In this document: positions 36,695-45,177 of the stretch, one piece after another
Numbering within the stretch: position 1 is the stretch's first letter
Layout of the letters: every line of letters starts with the position of its first letter
DNA from: Acidobacteria bacterium UBA2161
GTDB taxonomy: Bacteria; Acidobacteriota; Vicinamibacteria; Vicinamibacterales; UBA823
Length of the DNA: 64,000 bases
Assembly (NCBI GenBank): GCA_002328835.1
Contig: DCWN01000033.1
Span: 20,332 to 84,331, forward strand
Direction of reading: 5' to 3'
Notes under the pieces: generated by a model
The model's database searches: none
Told to the model about the DNA's origin: nothing
The model's input: only the letters and a program-made list of their open reading frames with translations
Program-made: the position numbers and the translations under genes

Positions 36695-37668
36695 GCTCCG
36701 CCCGCATCATCCGCTGCCGACACCGACCTGCCGTCCAGCGGTACGGCCAGCAGCGCCGGGTGTCCGGACGAGGCGATGAGCGCCCGGGCCTGGAACTGGC
36801 TGCCTCGGGGTATCCGCGCGCCATCGGTGACCACGCAGTCGACCAGCGCGCAGTCGGCCTCGATCGTCACGTCGTCCCAGACCGCCGTGCGCACCAGGCG
36901 AGCCGTCGGATCGATTCGTGCGTTCGCGCCGGCCGTCGAGGCGAGGTTGCCATCCGGCGCGAGTGACAACGACGTCTCGAGGTAGTCGGCGGGCGTGCCG
37001 ATGTCGAGAAACTGGCACGCAACCTGGTGTGCCCGGATCGCCCGTCGATCGTCGGCCGCCAGGTCCGAGTAGACGCCGCCGACGGTTGACGCCGGTTCGC
37101 CCAGGGGTAGCGAGGCGAAGACGTCGGGCTCGACGAGTTGCACGCCCACGAAGTGTTTCGATGGGGCCTGATGCCCCGCGGGCAAGAACGCCCGCACCCA
37201 TCCCTCGTCATCGACCTCGACGCCACCGTATCGGGCCGGATCGGGATTGTCGACGACCGCCAGCGTGACCCGCGCCTTAGAGCGCCGGTGCTCGAGACCG
37301 AGTGCCTCCAGCGACAGGTCGGTCAGCGTGTCGCCGTTGGCGATCAGCGTCGAACCTGGTTCAACCAGCGGGAGCATCGCGCGCGGTCCACCCGCCGATC
37401 CCAGCAGCGTCGGTTCCCACGCGTAGCGGATGCGCAGGCCGAGCGCGCTACCGTCGCCGACCAGGCGGGTGATCGTCTCAGGACGGTGATGGAGGTTGAG
37501 GACCGCCTCTCGCACACCCTGCCCAGCCAGCCAGCGCAGGACGCGCCGGATCAACGCCTCGCCGGCCACCGGGACCGCCGGTTTGGCGCGGACGTCGGTG
37601 AGCGGGCGGAGGCGGCGGCCGAGCCCGGCCGTCAGGACCAGCGCGTGTGCCGGGGTCGCCTCGGTCAT
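36691..37668 (-). CDS. Sugar-1-phosphate nucleotidyltransferase (MurU-like)
   Basis: The 325-residue protein has the nucleotidyltransferase fold with the loop LTAGLGRRLRPLTDVRAKPAVPVAG, a metal-binding ANGDTL segment and a left-handed beta-helix-like C-terminus (about 235-300). It resembles MurU, which turns MurNAc-1-phosphate into UDP-MurNAc in a recycling route that bypasses fosfomycin-sensitive MurA. It overlaps the AmgK-like kinase by 4 nt and the methyltransferase by 4 nt. MurU proteins are usually about 225 residues; this one is longer, so a mannose or glucose-1-phosphate enzyme cannot be excluded. Confidence 0.75.
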   Translation of the reverse strand: MTEATPAHALVLTAGLGRRLRPLTDVRAKPAVPVAGEALIRRVLRWLAGQGVREAVLNLHHRPETITRLVGDGSALGLRIRYAWEPTLLGSAGGPRAMLPLVEPGSTLIANGDTLTDLSLEALGLEHRRSKARVTLAVVDNPDPARYGGVEVDDEGWVRAFLPAGHQAPSKHFVGVQLVEPDVFASLPLGEPASTVGGVYSDLAADDRRAIRAHQVACQFLDIGTPADYLETSLSLAPDGNLASTAGANARIDPTARLVRTAVWDDVTIEADCALVDCVVTDGARIPRGSQFQARALIASSGHPALLAVPLDGRSVSAADDAGGA

Positions 37669-38786
37669 GTCAGTCGCGTCCCCTGCGAGCAGCCGCGGAG
37701 GGCGGGCGTACCCACCCCTTTGCCGAAGAGCAGAACCTTGAGCGTGCTGCCGAGGCCGCCGGGTTGGAGCAGGGTCTTGACGGCGAGGCGCTTCGTCAGA
37801 CCGGCTCGTCCGTCGCCTGCGCTACCGGCGATCTCCGCCGCGCCCAGGCCGAGGAGAAAGTAGGTCTGGTCGAGCGCGCCGAGGCACTGCAGCCCGTGCC
37901 GCTCGGCGCAGGCAACGATCGAGGTCAGGTCGACGTGCGACGTCAGATCCCAGTCGCCGGGCGCGTCGAGCCAGTCCGCTGGTTCCGTCGCGTCGGTGTG
38001 CCGGTGGTAGGCGGTCAACGTCCCCTGACGACCTGCCGCGCCGTAGAGGCGGGCCGCCTGGTCGCCGTAGTCGATCAGCATGAGGAATCCCCGCTCGAGC
38101 CGCCGCGCCGCCGAGCGGAGCCACTGAAGGGCCAGCAGATTGACCTCGGCGCGCGACCCGACCGGTATGGCGACGCCGAGATCTTTCAGATACTCGGCCA
38201 GGCCGGCGGTCCGCACCTGCTCGAGCCTTTCGACGACATGACCGCCGTCGGCGTCGACATGAATCTCTCGGAGGCCATCGTGCGTCATCGTCACGCGGTG
38301 GACGGGGAAGGCGTCGAGGAGTTCATTGGCGTAGATGACGCCGCGGATCATGTCGGGCAGGTCGGGCCCGCTCGAGGCGATCGTCGGGAGGTGGGCGGCG
38401 AGCACGGCGGCCTGCGCGTGCCGCGCGGCCGCGCTGCGCTCGACCAGATGGAGTCTGATCGCGTCATAGAACGGCGGTGTCTCGACTGCGGCGTCGAGGA
38501 TGTCGCGCGCCAGTCGGCCGTTGCCGGCACCGGCCTCCACGAGGTCGAAGCGCGTGGCCGCACCGTCGACCATCGGCCACATCTCGGCCAACTGTACGGC
38601 CAGCAGGCGACCGAACACCGGGCCGATATCGACGCTGGTGAAGAAATCGCCGGCGCGACCCGACTGCTGGGCGGCACCGGTGTAGTACCCCAACTCAGGA
38701 TGGTAGAGCGCCAGATCCATGTACTCCGCGAACGTGAGCGGGCCGCGCGTGCGGGCCCGCTCGACGATCAGTTCGCGGAGCGACAT
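37665..38786 (-). CDS. SAM-dependent methyltransferase of the MidA/NDUFAF7 family
   Basis: The 373-residue protein starts MSLRELIVERARTRGPLTFAEYMDLALYHPELGYYT, the family hallmark FxxYM...LY. The SAM-binding region VEAGAGNGRLARDIL and the motif NELLDAFPVHRV follow, as in MidA and NDUFAF7, which methylates an arginine of mitochondrial complex I. The bacterial substrate is unknown. It overlaps the MurU-like gene by 4 nt and starts 25 nt after the HtrA gene, so it is in the M24-HtrA-MidA-MurU-AmgK run. Confidence 0.9.
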   Translation of the reverse strand: MSLRELIVERARTRGPLTFAEYMDLALYHPELGYYTGAAQQSGRAGDFFTSVDIGPVFGRLLAVQLAEMWPMVDGAATRFDLVEAGAGNGRLARDILDAAVETPPFYDAIRLHLVERSAAARHAQAAVLAAHLPTIASSGPDLPDMIRGVIYANELLDAFPVHRVTMTHDGLREIHVDADGGHVVERLEQVRTAGLAEYLKDLGVAIPVGSRAEVNLLALQWLRSAARRLERGFLMLIDYGDQAARLYGAAGRQGTLTAYHRHTDATEPADWLDAPGDWDLTSHVDLTSIVACAERHGLQCLGALDQTYFLLGLGAAEIAGSAGDGRAGLTKRLAVKTLLQPGGLGSTLKVLLFGKGVGTPALRGCSQGTRLT

Positions 38787-38811
38787 GGGGTCCGCTGCTG
38801 GCGTCGCGCGA

Positions 38812-40311
38812 TCACTCCTTGGTCGCCTGCACGAAGATCTCGGTCCCGCCGCGCCAGATGAGGAAGAACGCGGTGTCGCCCGAGTCGATGACGCGCAACT
38901 CCTGCACGGCAGCGTTTGCCCCGCGGATCGGGATGCGGTTGACCTCGACGACGACGTCGCCGCGCTGCATGCCGGCGCGCGCTGCGGCGCCGCGGGCGTC
39001 GAGATCGACGATGACCGCGCCCGCGACGTCAGCCGGGGTCCGCAAGCGCCGCGCCCAGTCGCCGTCGAGGTCGGCCAAGGTCATCCCGAATCCCGGGCTC
39101 TCCCCTTCGTTCTGGGCCACGCGAGGCTGGCTCTCGGTGTCCAGATCGAGTTCTTCGATCGTGACGTCCAGCGTCGTCCGCTCGCGATCCCGCATGACCG
39201 TGACCGGCACCTCGGTCCCGGGCGCCGTGCCCGTCACCCTGTTCTGCAGGTCGGCCGTATCCTCGATCGACTCACCGTTGTACTCGACGATGACATCGCC
39301 CGGCTCGAGGCCACCGCGCGCCGCCGGGCCGTCGGGCACGACGCTGGCCACGACCGCGCCCCGCGTGTCGGACAGCCCGAATGCGTCCACGGCCTCGCTC
39401 AGCACCGGCGTGATGTTCACGCCGATCCGGCCGCGTGTGACCTTGCCGCTCTGGAGCTGGGTCAAGATCTCCCGCACGGTGTTGATCGGGATGGCGAAGC
39501 CGATACCGACGTTGCTGGCGCGGTCACTGACGATCGCGGTGTTGATACCCACCACCTCGCCACGGATGTTCAACAGCGGGCCGCCCGAGTTGCCCGGATT
39601 GATGGCCGCGTCGGTCTGGAGAACGTCCTGGTTGCGGCCCGTGGCGACGGGGAACGGGCGGCCGATGGCGCTGATGACGCCGACCGTGACGGTGTGCGCC
39701 ATGTTGAACGGGTTGCCGATCGCCATGACCCAGTCGCCCGGCTGCATCTGGTCGGAGTCGCCGAACGTGGCGACCGGCAGCTCGTGATCAGGGCTTTCGA
39801 TCAGTTGGATGAGCGCGCTGTCGGTCAGCTGGTCGCGCCCGACCAGCCGCGCTTCATACGTCTCGCCGTCGTCGTCGTTGAAGAAGCCGACTTCGATCTT
39901 CGTCGCGCCCTCCACGACGTGGTTGTTCGTCAGGATGAAGCCGTCCTCGTCGATCACGAATCCGGTGCCGGCGCCCTGCGTGAACTCCTCGCGCGGCTGC
40001 TCCTGCTGGGGTTCCCCGAAGAACCGGCGCAGCAAGTCGTCGCCGCCGAAGAACTCGGTCAGGTCCTGGGTTCGGCGCCGCGACTCGGTTCGGATGTTGA
40101 CCACCATCGGCGTCTGCGCGGTGGCGATGCGCCGGAACGTCTGTGCATCGATGGTGCCGGTCAGGGGGTCGCTGTTCATCGGCGGCAGCCCGAACGACTG
40201 CGCCTCCGAGCTCGACGACAGGTCGAGCCGCGACGTAAGCACCATGCCGACCGCCATCGAGACGACAGCGATCAACGCCATGGAGAAGACCGTGGTTCTG
40301 CGCGTGGACAT
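38812..40311 (-). CDS. HtrA/DegP-family periplasmic serine protease
   Basis: ATG 40311 follows an excellent GGGAGGAATTG and opens a signal/anchor (MSTRRTTVFSMALIAVVSM). The 499-residue protein has a trypsin-like domain with the triad histidine in TNNHVVEG, aspartate in LTDSALIQL and serine in NPGNSGGPLL, then two PDZ domains (about 285-370 and 400-490). It is a quality-control protease/chaperone of the periplasm. The Q-linker region between PDZ domains is short. It is 65 nt after the M24 gene. Confidence 0.95.
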   Translation of the reverse strand: MSTRRTTVFSMALIAVVSMAVGMVLTSRLDLSSSSEAQSFGLPPMNSDPLTGTIDAQTFRRIATAQTPMVVNIRTESRRRTQDLTEFFGGDDLLRRFFGEPQQEQPREEFTQGAGTGFVIDEDGFILTNNHVVEGATKIEVGFFNDDDGETYEARLVGRDQLTDSALIQLIESPDHELPVATFGDSDQMQPGDWVMAIGNPFNMAHTVTVGVISAIGRPFPVATGRNQDVLQTDAAINPGNSGGPLLNIRGEVVGINTAIVSDRASNVGIGFAIPINTVREILTQLQSGKVTRGRIGVNITPVLSEAVDAFGLSDTRGAVVASVVPDGPAARGGLEPGDVIVEYNGESIEDTADLQNRVTGTAPGTEVPVTVMRDRERTTLDVTIEELDLDTESQPRVAQNEGESPGFGMTLADLDGDWARRLRTPADVAGAVIVDLDARGAAARAGMQRGDVVVEVNRIPIRGANAAVQELRVIDSGDTAFFLIWRGGTEIFVQATKE

Positions 40312-40376
40312 CAATTCCTCCCTACCCCGTGTCGCGGCGCTCTCGCGGCCGCGCACCCACTCGTGACCTGACCAGG

Positions 40377-41558
40377 TTAGGCGAGCGTCAGGATCTCCGT
40401 TTGTCGGGGCCCGGTCACCTGGGCCTCATCCTCGCCGATGTGCATGTTGATCTCGGTGCGCACCCCGAACGTGTCGCTGTAGACGCCAGGCTCGATCGTA
40501 AATCCCGTGCCGGGCAGCAAGCGTCTGTCGTCGTGCGTCTCATAGTCGTCCAGATGGACGCCGTTTCCGTGGACCTCCTCGCCCAGGCTGTGGCCCGTGC
40601 GGTGCAGGATCCAGTCTCGATAGCCGCCGTGCGCGATCACCTCTCGCGCCGCGCGGTCGACTTCCCAGCCTCTGAGCGGCCGTCCGTTCTGCGCGGCGTC
40701 CTCGACGACCCGCACCGCCTCGTCCCGGGCCGCCACGATCACGCCGAACGCGTCACGCATCTCCTGTGGCACGCTCGGGCCGGTGTAGCTCATCCAGGTG
40801 ATGTCGGCGAAGACGGCGCCCGGCTCGTCCAGCTTGCCCCACAGATCCAGCAGCAGGATCGCCTCCGCGTCGATCGTTCGGCTGCCGCGCGGTTCGGGCA
40901 GGTAGTGCGGATCGCCCGTGTGACTCCGCGTGGCGACCACGGGTGCGGAATCGCTCACCAGCCCCTCGTCGGCGAACCAGCCGACCATCTGTTGCTGTAG
41001 ATCGTATTCGGTCGATCCGGTCCCGCTCCGCACTGCCCGGGCCGTGGCGTCGAAGGCGCGGTCCTTGATCCGGTGCAGCCGCTCGGACGCCGCTCGATGC
41101 GACGCCAGGGCGTCCGCGCTCCACCGCGCGACGAAGCGCTGAACCAGATCGCCCGAGGAGACCGGCTCGATCCCGAACTGGCGCAGCAGGTCGATGGTGC
41201 CCGCGTCGACGCGGGAGATGTACGGTATCGCACAGTCGGGCGAGTATTCCATGGCAAGGCGCCGACGGTCGGCGACCAGCGCCCGTACTCCGGCGGCCAG
41301 CTGCTCGCGCCCGGCGTACACCGCCTTTGGCCCGGGCAGCGCGTCGAGATTGTGCGGTTCGATCGCGTGGACCAGGCCGCGCGGTTCGCCCTCGGCGGGA
41401 ATCAGGTAGTACCAGCGGCGCGTCGCCATCTTGTCGCCGCTCGACAGGCCGGCCAGACGGCTGGCGATCGGGTTCGACCCGTGAAAGTCGTAGAGCAACC
41501 ATCCGTCTAGCCCATCGGCGCGCAGCGCCGCCTGGATCGCGTGAACGTCCAGCGACAT
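40377..41558 (-). CDS. M24-family metallopeptidase (Xaa-Pro aminopeptidase-like)
   Basis: The 393-residue protein has a creatinase-type N-terminal domain (1-150) and the pita-bread catalytic domain. The five metal ligands can be placed: aspartates in LLLDLWGKL and ADITWMS, histidine in HRTGHSLG, glutamates in TIEPGVY and RTEINM. It removes N-terminal residues, probably from peptides with proline in position two. The promoter -10 box lies only 7 nt before the ATG, so the mRNA may be leaderless. It appears to head the HtrA-MidA-MurU-AmgK run. Confidence 0.9.
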   Translation of the reverse strand: MSLDVHAIQAALRADGLDGWLLYDFHGSNPIASRLAGLSSGDKMATRRWYYLIPAEGEPRGLVHAIEPHNLDALPGPKAVYAGREQLAAGVRALVADRRRLAMEYSPDCAIPYISRVDAGTIDLLRQFGIEPVSSGDLVQRFVARWSADALASHRAASERLHRIKDRAFDATARAVRSGTGSTEYDLQQQMVGWFADEGLVSDSAPVVATRSHTGDPHYLPEPRGSRTIDAEAILLLDLWGKLDEPGAVFADITWMSYTGPSVPQEMRDAFGVIVAARDEAVRVVEDAAQNGRPLRGWEVDRAAREVIAHGGYRDWILHRTGHSLGEEVHGNGVHLDDYETHDDRRLLPGTGFTIEPGVYSDTFGVRTEINMHIGEDEAQVTGPRQTEILTLA

Positions 41559-41565
41559 CCGTCCG

Positions 41566-41571
41566 AGTATA
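41566..41571 (-). promoter_or_regulatory. -10 box next to the M24 peptidase start codon
   Basis: TATACT on the minus strand (41571-41566) lies 7 nt before the ATG at 41558. No clear -35 hexamer was found at the usual distance. If it is used, the transcript is leaderless. Confidence 0.4.
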
Positions 41572-41706
41572 GCAGTCTGATTCCGTGCGGTCGGTCACTC
41601 GCGTCCTCTCAAGGTAGGACGCCACGGGTCACGAGCTGGTTGGACCTTCCGCCGGCCCTTTCGCCGTCGAGCGGCGTCTAAATCGGAGGAAGGCCGCGGA
41701 AGTTCC

Positions 41707-41712
41707 TATAAT
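41707..41712 (+). promoter_or_regulatory. -10 box TATAAT before the VWFA-related gene
   Basis: A perfect TATAAT at 41707-41712 lies about 51 nt before the start codon. The region 17 nt upstream (CGGAGG) is not a recognisable -35, so it may need an activator. Confidence 0.45.
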
Positions 41713-41763
41713 GGGTGCAGTGGTATCTGGAGGTCAGGTGCTCGATCCGAGCTGGAGTTGACG

Positions 41764-43890
41764 ATGGGCGAGTGGCGAAGAGTCTTGGGTGTCGGGGTGA
41801 CCGGGGTGGTCGCGCTAGGGCTGACCCTCGGCGTGACGGCCCAGCAGGTGCCCGACGAAACGCAGCAGCCGCCGGTCACGTTCAGGCTGGAGGTCAACTA
41901 CGTCGAAGTCGACGCCGTCGTGACCGACGAGGACGGGAGCTTCGTCGATGACCTCACGCTCGAGGACTTCGAGATCCTCGAGGATGGGGAGGCGCAGGAG
42001 GTCAGCGCGTTCTCCCTCGTCAACATTCCGGTCGCGCGTGCCGAGCGGGCGCTGTTCTCGCCCGACCCGCTCGAACCCGACGTCAGCAGCAACGCCCGTC
42101 CGTTCGACGGGCGGGTCTTCGTCCTGCTGCTCGACGATCTGCACACGACCGCGGAGCGAACGAATCAGACCAAGGTGGTGGCGCGGGAGTTCATCGAGCA
42201 GCATCTTGGCGCCAACGACCTGGCGTCGGTCTTCTTCACGAGCGGACGCTCAGATGGCTCACAGGGCTTCACGGGCAACCGACGACTGCTCCTGAACGCC
42301 ATCGACAGCTTCATCGGTCAGGGCGTCCGCTCCAGCGTGCTGACCCGCAACGACACGTTCTTCCGGCGCCTGGGTGAGCGCGACGCGACCGAACGCGTCA
42401 TCGACGAGCTCGACAATGAGCGCGGCTTGAAGGCCCGTGCCACGCTGGCGACCCTCCGCGAGTTGTCCGAGTGGCTCTCCGGCGTGCGCGGCCGGCGGAA
42501 GGCCGTCGTCTTCATGAGCCAGGGGATCGACTACGACATCTACGACGTCATCACGCGGCCCTTCGCGGGGAGTCGTTACGCCTCGACGGTCGTCGCCGAG
42601 ACCAAGCGGACGATCGCGGCGGCGACGCAGGCGAATGTGGCGATCTACACACTGGATCCCCGCGGGATGGCGACGGTAGGGTCCGACCTCGCCGAGGCCG
42701 TGTACATCCAGGACGATCGGGGGACGGGCGGCGGGACCGGCCTCAGTGCCGAGTCGCTCCGCTACAACATGCGCTTGGCCCATGACAGTCTGCAGACCAT
42801 GGCCGACGAGACCGGCGGCATGGCGTTCATCAATTCGAACGACCTCTCGAGTGCGTTCACGCGGATCGTCGAGGACAACAGCTCCTACTACGTGCTCGGG
42901 TACTACCCGAGCAACGATCGCCGCGACGGTCGGTTCCGCGACATCGAGGTGCGCGTGACGCGACCGGGGCTCGTCGTCCGATCGCGGAACGGCTACCTGG
43001 CGCCGCGGGGGCGCGACGACGAGCCGGAGTTGGTGGAGGCCGAGGGCGCCTCCGAGGCGCTACGCGAGGTCATGACGAATCCGCTGCCGGTGAGCGGGTT
43101 GTCGTTGCGGGTTGCCGCGGCGCCGTTCCTCGGAGAACGCCCGAAGTCGTCGGTGGCAGTCATGGTCGAGCTGGACGGGGGGAATCTGACGTTCGCCGAA
43201 CGGGATGGCCTGCTCGTCGATACGGTCGAACTCTCGCTCACGATCGTGGACGATGAAGGGAAGATCGCGGGTGGCGAGAGCCAGTCGCTCGAGCTCGAGC
43301 TGCAACCCGAGACCCACGAGGCTGTGTCGCGCCACGGGCTCAAGGTCGTCTCCCGCTTCGATCTCGAACCGGGCCGCTACCAGGTGCGCGTGGCCTCGCA
43401 CGAGACAGGCGGCGGTCGGAGCGGCAGTATCTTGTACGACCTCGAGGTGCCGGACTTTTCCGAGGGGCCGCTCCAGATGAGCGGGATCGCGCTGGCGTCG
43501 GCCGACGCCAGCCGGACACCGACCGCCAAGGCCGACGAACAGTTCCGCGAGGTGCTGCCGACGCAACCGACCACGCTGCGCGACTTCGTGCTGGGTGACG
43601 AGTTGTTCGTGTTCTCCGAAATCTACGACAACGAGACCGACACCTCACACACGGTGGACATCCGCACGACGATCCGCGCCGACGACGGCCGCGTCGTGTT
43701 CGACCTCACCGATGAACGGTCGAGCGACGAACTGGAGGGAAAGCGCGGCGGCTACGGACATGCGCTGCGGATTCCGCTCGATGGCGTCGAGCCCGGGCTC
43801 TACGTCCTGCGCACCGAGGCGAGTTCACGGCTGGATCGGGAAGCCTCCGCCGCGCGCGAGGTGCCGTTCCGCCTCCGCGCCGGTCAGTAG
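41764..43890 (+). CDS. Secreted VWFA-related acidobacterial protein
   Basis: ATG 41764 follows GGAG at good spacing; TTG 41758 is in frame but less likely. The 708-residue protein has a Sec signal peptide (about 1-27, ending VTAQQ), a VWFA-like domain (about 100-320, FVLLLDDLHTTAER then GRRKAVVFMSQGIDYDIY) with an Asp-rich metal-ion adhesion site, then long beta-rich C-terminal domains. It fits the TIGR03436 VWFA-related family that is expanded in Acidobacteria and otherwise rare. Function is not known; it may be a surface or periplasmic adhesion/scaffold protein. A bidirectional terminator follows it. Confidence 0.88.
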   Translation: MGEWRRVLGVGVTGVVALGLTLGVTAQQVPDETQQPPVTFRLEVNYVEVDAVVTDEDGSFVDDLTLEDFEILEDGEAQEVSAFSLVNIPVARAERALFSPDPLEPDVSSNARPFDGRVFVLLLDDLHTTAERTNQTKVVAREFIEQHLGANDLASVFFTSGRSDGSQGFTGNRRLLLNAIDSFIGQGVRSSVLTRNDTFFRRLGERDATERVIDELDNERGLKARATLATLRELSEWLSGVRGRRKAVVFMSQGIDYDIYDVITRPFAGSRYASTVVAETKRTIAAATQANVAIYTLDPRGMATVGSDLAEAVYIQDDRGTGGGTGLSAESLRYNMRLAHDSLQTMADETGGMAFINSNDLSSAFTRIVEDNSSYYVLGYYPSNDRRDGRFRDIEVRVTRPGLVVRSRNGYLAPRGRDDEPELVEAEGASEALREVMTNPLPVSGLSLRVAAAPFLGERPKSSVAVMVELDGGNLTFAERDGLLVDTVELSLTIVDDEGKIAGGESQSLELELQPETHEAVSRHGLKVVSRFDLEPGRYQVRVASHETGGGRSGSILYDLEVPDFSEGPLQMSGIALASADASRTPTAKADEQFREVLPTQPTTLRDFVLGDELFVFSEIYDNETDTSHTVDIRTTIRADDGRVVFDLTDERSSDELEGKRGGYGHALRIPLDGVEPGLYVLRTEASSRLDREASAAREVPFRLRAGQ

Positions 43891-43909
43891 GCGTCGCCGT
43901 ACATGACAC

Positions 43910-43935
43910 GGGGTCGGCGGATGCCCGCCGACCCC
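43910..43935. terminator. Bidirectional terminator hairpin
   Basis: GGGGTCGGCGG-ATGC-CCGCCGACCCC, an 11-bp perfect stem with a 4-nt loop, lies between the convergent VWFA gene and the lipoprotein gene. It lacks a T-tract but is very stable. Confidence 0.7.
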
Positions 43936-43968
43936 ATGTGAAGTCTCCCCCTGGATGCGAGCCGCGCG

Positions 43969-44535
43969 CTAGGTCGGCTCGCCGTCGGGCGGCTCGCCAT
44001 CCTCGCCTTCCTCGGCTTCTCCAGGCTCCGGGTCCGGAAGCTCGGGCACGAGCGTCGCCTTGATCTCGCCGTTGGCGTGGCTGAAGTTGTAGTTGTTCCG
44101 GTTCATCCGCGAGTTCCGCGGGACACGCAACTCGATCGTGGCCACCTCGCCGGGCATCAGTGGCTGACGCAGCCGCTCGGAATCTCCGGGCAGCGGGTTG
44201 CCGTCGGCGTCCCACCAGTACTCGTCGATCTTGAGGCCGGCGATGGCGCCCGTGGCGCGGTTCTGGACCGTAATCTTGGTGACGACCTCGCCGCTCACCA
44301 CATCGGTGTCGGGCTGGAGATAGGCCAGCTCGGCGATGCCGCGAATCGGTGCGATGAATCGCGGCCGCTCTTCGCCTTCCGCCCCCTCGCCCAAGCTGGG
44401 CGGCGGCAGCGTGGGGGCTGCCGCTGGCGCCGCGGCTTCCTCGGCGGGCGCGTCGCCGCCGGAACCGCCGCATCCGATCGCCGTCAGGCCAAGGCCAACC
44501 ATGGCGACCACGAGAACAAGGTTGAGGCGCTTCAT
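43969..44535 (-). CDS. Lipoprotein with beta-rich domain, unknown function
   Basis: ATG 44535 follows GGGAGGG and begins MKRLNLVLVVAMVGLGLTAI, with a lipobox ending in Cys22 (TAIGCGG). The mature chain has an Ala/Pro-rich linker, then a beta-rich domain of about 115 residues (ELAYLQPDTDVVSGEVVTKI, GEVATIELRVP, NYNFSHANGEIKATLVP) that looks like an Ig-like/FxLD fold, and an acidic tail. I do not recognise a family. It ends 34 bp after the shared terminator. Confidence 0.7.
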   Translation of the reverse strand: MKRLNLVLVVAMVGLGLTAIGCGGSGGDAPAEEAAAPAAAPTLPPPSLGEGAEGEERPRFIAPIRGIAELAYLQPDTDVVSGEVVTKITVQNRATGAIAGLKIDEYWWDADGNPLPGDSERLRQPLMPGEVATIELRVPRNSRMNRNNYNFSHANGEIKATLVPELPDPEPGEAEEGEDGEPPDGEPT

Positions 44536-44632
44536 CAATCCCTCCCGGGTTGTCTGCCTTTCGGCAAGAAGACGGATTATAGGTCTGGCGAGCAAAAACC
44601 TCAACATGGCGGCCAGACCGACCAGTTTCCGC

Positions 44633-45091
44633 CTACATTTCGCCGTTCCAGTCCTCCGGCTCGGGGTTGGAGGACCTGAAGACCTCCAGGTGCCACCGGC
44701 CGCCGCCCCAGGGTTCGACGACCTCCGTGGCGACGACGTCGACCAGCAGCTCGGCGAACGAACGGGCTTCCGGGTCGCCCTCGAGGTGGTAGGCCGGATC
44801 GTCCCAGGCGAAGCTCGGATAGAGGACCAGCGTCAAGAAGAGGTCGTAGCCGTCGTCGAGGACCACGAGCTGTCCACACGGACGCTTGATCGTGGAGTGG
44901 AAGACGAGATACTTCTCGGCGCTGTGGGCGCGGATGTAGCGCTTGAGTACGAACTCGCGCGCCACGATCTCTTCGACCGCGATCTTCTTGTCCCAGCAGT
45001 CACGGCAGTAGCGTGCCTCGCCGCGCGGCTCCGACACCTCCTTGGCGCCACACAGCGCGCACCCCGCCTGCACGACCGTCTTCCGCGGCAT
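44633..45091 (-). CDS. Small protein with Cys4 zinc-ribbon motif, unknown function
   Basis: The 152-residue protein begins with CALCGAKE and CRDCWDKK (cysteines at about 11, 14, 29 and 32), a pattern of a zinc ribbon or treble clef. The rest is an alpha/beta domain with AHSAEKYLVFHST and LLVDVVATEVVEPWGGG. I do not recognise it. Upstream is a complete promoter TTGCCG-17-TAGAAT whose -10 ends 6 nt before the ATG, so the transcript is probably leaderless. It is separate from glgP by 86 nt. Confidence 0.65.
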   Translation of the reverse strand: MPRKTVVQAGCALCGAKEVSEPRGEARYCRDCWDKKIAVEEIVAREFVLKRYIRAHSAEKYLVFHSTIKRPCGQLVVLDDGYDLFLTLVLYPSFAWDDPAYHLEGDPEARSFAELLVDVVATEVVEPWGGGRWHLEVFRSSNPEPEDWNGEM

Positions 45092-45097
45092 GTGCAG

Positions 45098-45126
45098 ATT
45101 CTAGACTGCGGGTTGCGCCGCGGCAA
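45098..45126 (-). promoter_or_regulatory. Promoter abutting the start codon of the zinc-ribbon gene
   Basis: On the minus strand TTGCCG (45126-45121), an exact 17-nt spacer and TAGAAT (45103-45098) precede the ATG at 45091 by 6 nt. There is no Shine-Dalgarno sequence. Confidence 0.6.
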
Positions 45127-45177
45127 GTACGCCCGTCGCGGAGGGATGCGGCCGTGGGCCAGCGTGCGCCGTTCCGG

